This document shows positions 23,830-29,794 of a stretch of 29,794 nucleotides of DNA, one piece after another. The notes under the pieces are model-generated. The model did not search any database. It worked only from the letters and a program-made list of their open reading frames with translations, and had not been told where the DNA came from. The translations under genes and the position numbers were made by a program. How positions within the stretch are numbered: the stretch's first letter is position 1; every line of letters starts with the position of its first letter. The stretch spans positions 1 through 29,794 of the forward strand of contig JAFACO010000435.1 in the NCBI GenBank assembly GCA_023425485.1, written 5' to 3'. This stretch comes from Bacillota bacterium. Its GTDB lineage: Bacteria > Bacillota > Clostridia > Lachnospirales > Lachnospiraceae.

Positions 23830-24882
23830 ATGCATAAACATGGTGGTGACATTTATCAAAAGGCGGAACTGTTGGATTTTTCTGCAAATATTAATCCGGC
23901 AGGAATTCCTAAGGGGATTGTACAAGGAGCAATGGAAGGCATAAGGCTATCAAGTCACTACCCGGATATTCATTGTACAGATTTAAGAAAAGCGATTGCT
24001 GATAAATTAAAGCTTCCGTTGGAGTATATCATTTGTGGAAATGGAGCAGCAGATTTAATCTTTTCCTTGGTATTCGCTTTAAAACCCCAAAAAGCACTTT
24101 TACCGATACCCTGTTTTTATGAATATGAGCAGGCCTTAAAATCGGTGGATTGTGAACTGACATACTTCACCATGACAAAAGAGCAGGAGTTTCAGTTAGG
24201 AGAAGAGTTTCTGGAGGAGATTAAGGAAGATATAGAGATAATCTTTCTATGTAATCCCAATAATCCCACCGGTCATTTAATTAATCATGAACTCCTGTTA
24301 AAGATATCGTTAAAGTGTGAGCAGTTGGGTATTTGGTTAATTGTTGATGAGTGTTTTTTGGATTTTATTAATGCATCAGAGAATTTAACACTAATGAAAC
24401 AATGTCGTGAAGCAAAGCATTTATTCATACTAAAGGCATTTACTAAGCTCTATGCAATGCCAGGGTTAAGGCTCGGATATGGAATTTGTTCTAATGAAGT
24501 TGTATTAAATCGGATGAGAGAAGTTTCACAGCCCTGGAATGTGTCGATACCAGCCCAGCTGGCAGGTATTGCAGCTCTAAAGGAAGAAAAATATGTGGCA
24601 AAATCCCTGAGAATTATTGAGAAGGAACGCAATTATCTAATTACGGAATTGCAAAAGCTGGATTATGCAATCTATGGTTCCAGAGCGAACTACATCTTCC
24701 TTCAGACGGCTCCCGGGCTATATGAACATTGTCTGAAGAAAGGTATCCTGATTCGGGATTGCAGTAATTATCAAGGGTTGACCGAAGGCTATTATCGTAT
24801 AGCGGTAAAAAACCATACAGAGAATGAACAATTGATCAGAGTGTTAGGGGAGGCAAAATACGAATGGCAAAAGCAATTATGA
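23830..24882 (+). CDS. cobD: threonine-phosphate decarboxylase
   Basis: A 350-residue PLP enzyme of aminotransferase fold type I that makes (R)-1-amino-2-propanol phosphate, the linker used by CbiB. It begins MHKHGGDIYQKAELLDFSANINPAG, the CobD signature. CGNGAADLIF is the phosphate-binding loop, LCNPNNPTG and VDECFLDF contact PLP, and the Schiff-base lysine is about Lys206 in AFTKLYAMPGLRLGYG. An upstream in-frame GTG at 23779 would add 17 residues unlike the family, so I prefer ATG 23830, although its ribosome site (GAAAGG) is rather far. It overlaps cbiP by 19 bp. Confidence 0.93.
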   Translation: MHKHGGDIYQKAELLDFSANINPAGIPKGIVQGAMEGIRLSSHYPDIHCTDLRKAIADKLKLPLEYIICGNGAADLIFSLVFALKPQKALLPIPCFYEYEQALKSVDCELTYFTMTKEQEFQLGEEFLEEIKEDIEIIFLCNPNNPTGHLINHELLLKISLKCEQLGIWLIVDECFLDFINASENLTLMKQCREAKHLFILKAFTKLYAMPGLRLGYGICSNEVVLNRMREVSQPWNVSIPAQLAGIAALKEEKYVAKSLRIIEKERNYLITELQKLDYAIYGSRANYIFLQTAPGLYEHCLKKGILIRDCSNYQGLTEGYYRIAVKNHTENEQLIRVLGEAKYEWQKQL

Positions 24883-26384
24883 TACAGGGAACCATGTCCA
24901 ACGTGGGCAAGAGTTTAATTACAGCTGGCTTATGTAGGATTTTTATGCAGGATGGCTATAAGGTCGCACCATTTAAATCACAGAATATGGCCCTGAACTC
25001 CTATATTACTGACGAAGGGCTGGAGATGGGACGAGCCCAGGTCATGCAAGCCGAGGCAGCAGGGATTAAACCATCTGTTCTTATGAATCCAATTTTGTTA
25101 AAACCAACGACAGATACTGGTTCCCAAGTGATTGTTAACGGTGAAGTACTTAAAAACATGGGTGCCAGAGATTATTTTAAATATAAAAAGCAATTAATCC
25201 CAAATATCTTAGAAGCTTATCACAAATTAGAGGAAATGTATGATATCATTGTCATTGAAGGTGCAGGAAGCCCAGCAGAGATCAATCTGAAGTCCGAGGA
25301 TATCGTTAATATGGGAATGGCTAAGATGGCAAAGGCACCGGTGCTTCTGGTTGGTGATATAGACAGAGGCGGTGTTTTTGCACAACTTTTGGGTACGCTG
25401 CTGCTCCTTGAAGAGGAGGAAAAGAGTCTGGTAAAGGGACTGATTATCAACAAATTTAGAGGAGATAAAACTATACTTGATCCGGGAATTGTTATGCTCG
25501 AAGAAAAGGCACAGGTTCCTGTGGTAGGTGTTCCGCCCTATATGTATATTGATATTGAGGATGAGGATAGCTTGTCAGAGCGCTTTGATAAAAAGAAGGA
25601 GATAGGGTTAATTGATATTGCTGTAATTCGGTTACCTCGTATTTCTAATTTTACCGATTTTAATGTGCTGGAAAGAACACAGGGAGTATCTCTTCGTTAT
25701 GTTGACTCTGTAAGTGAACTTAAGAATCCCGATATGATTATTCTGCCCGGTACGAAGAATACCACAAAGGATATGCTGTGGCTTAGGCAGAGTGGTCTAG
25801 AAGCAGCAATTAAGAAGGCGGCAGCAGCGAATAAGGTAATCTTTGGTGTCTGTGGAGGTTATCAGATGCTTGGTAATCTTATTACAGATGAGGTTGGTGT
25901 AGAAGAGGGGGGAACTATCCAAGGGATGGGATTGCTTCCCATTGAAACAATATTTCAGGAAGAAAAAATAAGAACAAGAGTGAAGGGGAACTTTGGACAG
26001 ATTAGCGGTTGTCTGGCAGAGCTTGCAGGAGAGGAGCTTGAAGGATATGAAATTCATATGGGAATTTCTACAGCTAACGAGAAAGTTACAGCGTTAACCT
26101 CCATTCGTAATGAGTTAAATGGGGAAGTAAAAGCCGACGGAGTATCTTATCATAATATCTATGGGAGCTATGTACATGGTATCTTTGACAATAGACAAAC
26201 TGCTGATAAAATAATAGAATGCCTTGCTAAAGAAAAAAATATTGACTTCGAACATGGAACCTCAATGGATTACAAACAATATAAAGAGGTACAATATGAT
26301 AAACTTGCAGAGACCTTAAGAGAGCATTTGGATATAGATAAAATCTACCAAATACTATGGGAGGGTGTTGATTTCCTGGGTTGA
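24864..26384 (+). CDS. cbiP: cobyric acid synthase
   Basis: A 506-residue glutamine amidotransferase that amidates carboxylates b, d, e and g of adenosylcobyrinic acid a,c-diamide. The N-terminal domain has IMIQGTMSNVGKSLITAGLCR, the diagnostic FKSQNMALNSYIT, LMNPILLKPTTDTGSQVI and VIEGAGSPAEINL. The C-terminal glutaminase has IILPGTKNTTKDMLWLR, the nucleophile Cys330 in FGVCGGYQMLG, GYEIHMG and the closing GSYVHGIFDN. The start follows AGGGGAGGCAAAATACGA inside cobD. Confidence 0.97.
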   Translation: MAKAIMIQGTMSNVGKSLITAGLCRIFMQDGYKVAPFKSQNMALNSYITDEGLEMGRAQVMQAEAAGIKPSVLMNPILLKPTTDTGSQVIVNGEVLKNMGARDYFKYKKQLIPNILEAYHKLEEMYDIIVIEGAGSPAEINLKSEDIVNMGMAKMAKAPVLLVGDIDRGGVFAQLLGTLLLLEEEEKSLVKGLIINKFRGDKTILDPGIVMLEEKAQVPVVGVPPYMYIDIEDEDSLSERFDKKKEIGLIDIAVIRLPRISNFTDFNVLERTQGVSLRYVDSVSELKNPDMIILPGTKNTTKDMLWLRQSGLEAAIKKAAAANKVIFGVCGGYQMLGNLITDEVGVEEGGTIQGMGLLPIETIFQEEKIRTRVKGNFGQISGCLAELAGEELEGYEIHMGISTANEKVTALTSIRNELNGEVKADGVSYHNIYGSYVHGIFDNRQTADKIIECLAKEKNIDFEHGTSMDYKQYKEVQYDKLAETLREHLDIDKIYQILWEGVDFLG

Positions 26385-26451
26385 GTTAAGGAGAAGCTTG
26401 CGTTATTATAGGATAAGGAAATTAACAAAGCTATTTAAACCGGAGGTCAGG

Positions 26452-26976
26452 ATGAAAAGTTTAATTCATATATACACAGGAGATGGAAAAGGAAAAACTA
26501 CTGCAGCAATTGGGCTTAGTATACGATTTATTGGTAATGGAGGCAAGGTACTGTTCACGCAATTTTTAAAGGACAATAAGTCAAGTGAATTAAGTATATT
26601 AAATAACCTGGATGGTATTGAACTTTTGCTTTGCGAGGAAACCTTTGGATTCTATTCAAGAATGAAGGAACAAACGAAAGAAAGAGCAGAGAAGGTATAT
26701 CGGGATTACTTAAATAAAATACTGGAAATAGTTAAAAATAAGGATATTCAAATGCTTATTATGGATGAAATCATCGGTGCCTATAACTATAATCTGATTG
26801 ATAAAGATACACTTCTTACATTTCTAAAGAATAAGCCGGAGCCTTTAGAGGTAGTTATGACCGGAAGAAATCCAGAACCCGAATTAATTGAATTGGCTGA
26901 TTATGTATCAGAGATTGTTAAGGTGAAACATCCCTTTGATCAAGGAATATATGCAAGAATGGGAATTGAAAAATAA
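26452..26976 (+). CDS. cobO: cob(I)yrinic acid a,c-diamide adenosyltransferase (BtuR/CobO type)
   Basis: A 174-residue P-loop protein that transfers the 5'-deoxyadenosyl group of ATP to reduced cobalt. It has the characteristic P-loop HIYTGDGKGKTTAAIGLSIR (from residue 5), QFLKDNKSSEL, a Walker-B-like MLIMDEIIGAYNY, LEVVMTGRNPEPELIELADYVSEI and KHPFDQGIYARMGIE at the C-terminus. ATG 26452 is fixed by CGGAGGTCAGG just upstream. An open frame reaches back to 26365 and overlaps cbiP, but the extra residues do not resemble the family. It is the last gene of the B12 locus and is followed by a terminator. Confidence 0.94.
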   Translation: MKSLIHIYTGDGKGKTTAAIGLSIRFIGNGGKVLFTQFLKDNKSSELSILNNLDGIELLLCEETFGFYSRMKEQTKERAEKVYRDYLNKILEIVKNKDIQMLIMDEIIGAYNYNLIDKDTLLTFLKNKPEPLEVVMTGRNPEPELIELADYVSEIVKVKHPFDQGIYARMGIEK

Positions 26977-27035
26977 GTTGAAGAAGAAACGAAATTGAAA
27001 GCTAGTATTTTCAAAGATTGCCTGGTGTAATAACG

Positions 27036-27073
27036 AGAAGAACAGAAATAAAATATCTGCTCTTCTTTTTTTC
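27036..27073 (+). terminator. intrinsic terminator of the cobalamin operon
   Basis: AGAAGAACAGA (27036-27046) pairs with TCTGCTCTTCT (27056-27066) with a single mismatch over a 9-base loop, followed by six Ts. It is the first convincing terminator after the riboswitch terminator at 6675, so it probably ends the B12 transcript. Confidence 0.88.
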
Positions 27074-27324
27074 TGTCATTTTTGTAAAATAAAATTAATT
27101 GTGCGTAATTTAATTGTAAAACACTAAAGATACTAGTCAGAATAAACAAAATATGCTAATATTGAAACATGGAAATATTTTGTAGTTTCCAAAAGGACCA
27201 TAAAGAAATATGCTAATTGGTAGAACTTTGAATAATATTGAAAGTCAGAAGTAAATAATTTATAGGTAAAATGAAGCGGCTATAATAATATAGGAATAAA
27301 ATTGGACAAGAGAGGAGAAAAATT
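27074..27324 (+). promoter_or_regulatory. AT-rich intergenic region with repeated 12-mer and possible promoter
   Basis: No gene was recognised here. AAATATGCTAAT occurs at 27149-27160 and again at 27206-27217. A TATAAT (27281-27286) lies 38 bases before the next start codon, but no good -35 stands 17 bp before it, so the promoter is tentative. GAGAGGAG just before 27325 is the ribosome site of the next gene. Confidence 0.35.
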
Positions 27325-27750
27325 ATGATTGATGGAGATAAAATTACAATTAGCGCAACAATTAATGCACCGATTGAAACTGTTTGGAAAGTTTGGACAG
27401 AACCGGAGCATATTATAAAATGGAATAACGCCTCAGAAGATTGGCATACGACAGCAGCTGAAAATGACTTAACAGCAGGAGGCAGATTTTTATCAAGAAT
27501 GGAAGCAAAGGATGGTAGCTTTGGCTTTGATTTTAGTGGAACCTATGATGAAGTGAAGCTGCATGAGGTTATTGCCTATACCTTGGATGATAATCGAACG
27601 GTTTATATCACCTTTAAAGCAAAAGATAGTGTGACTGAAATCGTTCAAACCTTTGAAGCAGAGAACGAATTTCCAAAAGAATATCAAGAGCAGGGGTGGC
27701 TGTCCATTCTAAATAATTTTAAGCAATATACGGAGAAAAAATTACATTAA
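27325..27750 (+). CDS. AHSA1/SRPBCC family protein
   Basis: A 141-residue START-fold protein. The opening ITISATINAPIETVWKVWTEPEHIIKWNNAS is the typical AHSA1 (Aha1-like) block. LTAGGRFLSRMEAKDGSFGFDFSGTYDEV forms the central strands and EYQEQGWLSILNNFKQYTEKK the long C-terminal helix. Such proteins bind hydrophobic ligands in a cavity; ligands are mostly unknown. It is cytoplasmic with no signal peptide. It is 16 bp upstream of a PhnB-type gene; pairs of this type often lie together in Firmicutes. The start follows AGAGAGGAGAAAAATT. Confidence 0.9.
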   Translation: MIDGDKITISATINAPIETVWKVWTEPEHIIKWNNASEDWHTTAAENDLTAGGRFLSRMEAKDGSFGFDFSGTYDEVKLHEVIAYTLDDNRTVYITFKAKDSVTEIVQTFEAENEFPKEYQEQGWLSILNNFKQYTEKKLH

Positions 27751-27766
27751 GAAGGAGAAGATATTT

Positions 27767-28654
27767 ATGCAGAAGTTAATTTCACATTTATGGTTTGACA
27801 AAGAAGCATTAGAAGCAGTTAATTGGTACGTAAGCTTATTTGAGAACTCGAAAATAATAAATACAGCAATAATTCCTGATACACCTTCAGGAGATGCAGC
27901 GCTTGTAAATTTTCAACTAGCGAATACTGAGTTTTCAGCTATCAATGGTGGTCCATATTTTTCACTAAATCCAGCGATTTCGTTAATGGTGGCCTGTGAA
28001 ACCGCCGAAGAGGTGGATCGACTATACAAAGAGTTATCCGTAGGTGGTTTTGAGCTTATGCCGTTAGGTGAATATCCATTTAGTAAACATTACGCTTGGT
28101 TGCAGGATAAGTATGGTCTAAACTGGCAGCTCTTTCTTGTTGAAAATATAGACGAGCACCAAAGAATAAGACCGAGTATGTTATTTTCGAGTGATCAATG
28201 CGGAAGAGCGGAGGAGGCTCTGAATTATTATAGCTCCGTTTTTAAAGAATCTAGTCTGGGTTTTATTAACAAATATCAAACTGGTGAAGCACCGGATAAC
28301 AGGGCAAAAATAAACTACGCAGAATTTAACATAGCGGATACACAATTAATTGCTATGGATCATGGTGCTGGTGGTGATTTTACCTTCAATGAGGCTTTTT
28401 CTTTTATGATTCCATGTAAGGATCAGGAGGAAATTGATTACTATTGGGATAAACTATCCCATGTACCGGAAGCAGAGCAGTGCGGTTGGGTAAAAGACCA
28501 GTTTGGTGTTTCCTGGCAGATTGTACCTACTAATATGAATGATATTTATGAAAAGGGTGATAAGGAAGAAATTAAACGTGTGACGGAGGCTTTCTTACAA
28601 ATGAAAAAATTTGACTTGAAAACCCTTGAAAATGCAAGGTTAGGAATTAGCTAG
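27767..28654 (+). CDS. two-domain VOC/PhnB-like protein
   Basis: A 295-residue protein with two glyoxalase/VOC-like repeats of the PhnB (3-demethylubiquinone methyltransferase-like) subfamily. The first (about 1-130) begins KLISHLWFDKEALEAVNWYVSLFENSKI and contains FSAINGGPYFSLNPAISLMV. The second (about 140-275) begins RIRPSMLFSSDQCGRAEEALNYYSSVF and contains LIAMDHGAGGDFTFNEAFSFMI followed by WVKDQFGVSWQIVP. VOC folds usually hold a metal and act in resistance or isomerase reactions; the substrate here is unknown. The start follows AAGGAGAAGAT. It probably shares a transcript with the AHSA1 gene. Confidence 0.88.
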   Translation: MQKLISHLWFDKEALEAVNWYVSLFENSKIINTAIIPDTPSGDAALVNFQLANTEFSAINGGPYFSLNPAISLMVACETAEEVDRLYKELSVGGFELMPLGEYPFSKHYAWLQDKYGLNWQLFLVENIDEHQRIRPSMLFSSDQCGRAEEALNYYSSVFKESSLGFINKYQTGEAPDNRAKINYAEFNIADTQLIAMDHGAGGDFTFNEAFSFMIPCKDQEEIDYYWDKLSHVPEAEQCGWVKDQFGVSWQIVPTNMNDIYEKGDKEEIKRVTEAFLQMKKFDLKTLENARLGIS

Positions 28655-28747
28655 TAAGTACATTTAGATGCTTGTTTTTTAGAGGCTTTATACAAATAAA
28701 TTGAAACCCAATTATTTACTTAATATACAAATGTTACTAAGTTATTA

Positions 28748-28776
28748 TTGACATCCTTGTTACATCATAGTAATAT
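28748..28776 (+). promoter_or_regulatory. predicted sigma-A promoter of the chemoreceptor-like gene
   Basis: TTGACA (28748-28753) is a perfect -35, followed by a 17-bp spacer and TAATAT (28771-28776), a good -10. The start codon lies about 40 bases downstream of the predicted transcription start. Confidence 0.8.
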
Positions 28777-28821
28777 TATACAAAAATAGGAACGATATTA
28801 CAAACGTAAAGGGGTGCAAAG

Positions 28822-29794
28822 ATGCAAATGAAATTCATGGGGAACAAAAGCAGCAAAAGTAGTGAAGTAATGACGCAATTTACTAACTGGAATTTTACTG
28901 AAGATGCAACAGCGAAACTAAAAAATGTGGATGACAAATACCGAACCCTGCATGATAAGTATAAAAACTATTTTGTACAGTTTAAAAAAGATTTTGAAGA
29001 TATTAAGCTTGTATCCGACCAGTTGGAAGGCTTTATCGAAGAAATGCTGGATTCCTCTAATTATGTACGTATGTCAGCTGGGTTCATCGCTGAAGGAGCT
29101 CAAAGTCAGACCGAAGATATTGCGAACTGTCAGGCAATTGCTGATATGATTGCAGACAAGATTAGCATTATGAGTGAAAGGTCACAGCAATTAATTAATG
29201 CCGCTACAGATATGGGTGTCGTAAGTAATAAGGGTAAAATCGCAGTTCAAAATCTATCAGATCAACAGAATAAGAATTACGAAGCTAACAATGCTATGAT
29301 TGCAGAGATTTATCATGTTTTGAATAAGACCAAAGCAATTGATGAAATTACAGGTGTTCTATATGACATTGCCAGTCAGACAAATCTACTTTCTTTAAAT
29401 GCATCCATAGAAGCAGCAAGAGCAGGAGAAGCAGGTAAGGGGTTTGCAGTTGTAGCCAACGAAGTCAGGAAACTAGCAGACAGAAGTAAATCCGCCAGTG
29501 CTACCATTACGGAGAACATCTCTGAAATTACAACACAGTTAGGTAACCTAAAAATGGTTGCAGATAGCTCGAAAGAAACCTTTAGTAATCAGGCACAAGC
29601 AGTGAAAGAGGTAATTGAATCCTTTGAACAGATTAATTCCTATGTTGGTGGATTCATCACAAGTCAACAGGATTTTAATTCAGAAGTTCAAGAACTTTCT
29701 ACGAAGAAGGATAATTTAATTGACTCCTTCTGCAGTATAGCTTCTATTATAGAAGAAGCTTCGGCTACTACGGAAGAGGTGGCTTCCTTGACGG
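28822..29794 (+). CDS. soluble methyl-accepting chemotaxis-type signalling protein, 3' end outside window
   Basis: The frame from ATG 28822 is open to the last base (324 complete codons), so the gene continues beyond the window. The ribosome site AAAGGGGTGC precedes the ATG. No membrane helix or signal peptide occurs in the visible part, so it is cytoplasmic. The N-terminal 170 residues are charged and helical with no recognised sensor domain. From about residue 174 the signalling hairpin of MCPs is clear: DEITGVLYDIASQTNLLSL, NASIEAARAGEAGKGFAVVA and NEVRKLADRS. It should feed the CheA/CheW system or act as a non-motility sensor. A near-perfect promoter precedes it. Confidence 0.9.
   Translation, partial: MQMKFMGNKSSKSSEVMTQFTNWNFTEDATAKLKNVDDKYRTLHDKYKNYFVQFKKDFEDIKLVSDQLEGFIEEMLDSSNYVRMSAGFIAEGAQSQTEDIANCQAIADMIADKISIMSERSQQLINAATDMGVVSNKGKIAVQNLSDQQNKNYEANNAMIAEIYHVLNKTKAIDEITGVLYDIASQTNLLSLNASIEAARAGEAGKGFAVVANEVRKLADRSKSASATITENISEITTQLGNLKMVADSSKETFSNQAQAVKEVIESFEQINSYVGGFITSQQDFNSEVQELSTKKDNLIDSFCSIASIIEEASATTEEVASLT

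Noticed and set aside
26365..26451. Upstream extension of the adenosyltransferase frame into cbiP
   Set aside because: The extra 29 residues do not resemble the family and a GGAGG ribosome site sits just before ATG 26452.
26940..27149. Minus-strand 69-residue open frame across the operon terminator
   Set aside because: It crosses the terminator hairpin and the end of the adenosyltransferase gene; no ribosome site and no family resemblance.

Overview
The window is AT-rich DNA with Shine-Dalgarno sites ahead of most genes. It carries a full anaerobic (cbi-type) cobalamin pathway, PadR and XRE regulators, a GGDEF protein and a soluble chemoreceptor-like protein. This suggests an anaerobic low-GC Firmicute of class Clostridia, most plausibly a Lachnospiraceae relative; the species cannot be fixed from sequence alone.

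Left flank (1-6346): the 3' end of an MGT-type glycosyltransferase and a PadR regulator. Facing them is a minus-strand cluster of three genes: an XRE regulator, a small membrane protein and a SpoIIM-like membrane protein. The promoter of that cluster is bracketed by a 17-bp inverted repeat. Next come a membrane-bound GGDEF diguanylate cyclase, a 176-bp composite palindrome (the most unusual non-coding structure here), a DUF1697 protein and an old-yellow-enzyme oxidoreductase.

Centre (6382-27073): a B12 locus of about 20.7 kb, all on the plus strand. It opens with a promoter, a cobalamin riboswitch and an intrinsic terminator. It then runs cbiC, cbiD, cbiF, cbiG, cbiH and a cbiJ-cbiE-cbiT fusion (corrin ring), followed by cbiQ, cbiO, cbiM, cbiN (ECF cobalt importer). 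After these come cbiK (cobalt chelatase), cbiL, cbiA, cobT, cobU, cobS, a short second CobU-like gene, a CobC-like phosphatase, cbiB, cobD, cbiP and a BtuR/CobO adenosyltransferase. A strong terminator closes the locus, and I see no convincing one inside it. The genes take sirohydrochlorin plus imported cobalt to adenosylcobalamin. Not in this window are synthesis of uroporphyrinogen III and sirohydrochlorin, a lower-ligand base pathway, a threonine kinase, and a B12 importer.

Right flank (27074-29794): an AHSA1/SRPBCC protein and a two-domain PhnB/VOC protein. Last is the 5' part of a soluble methyl-accepting chemotaxis-type protein with a near-consensus promoter, cut by the window end.

No transposase, CRISPR array, rRNA or tRNA was recognised. 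I found no evidence for a wholly new system. The points most worth a second look are the long palindrome, the degenerate second CobU, the triple fusion, the XRE operator pair and the tandem ribosome-binding-like repeats before the GGDEF gene.
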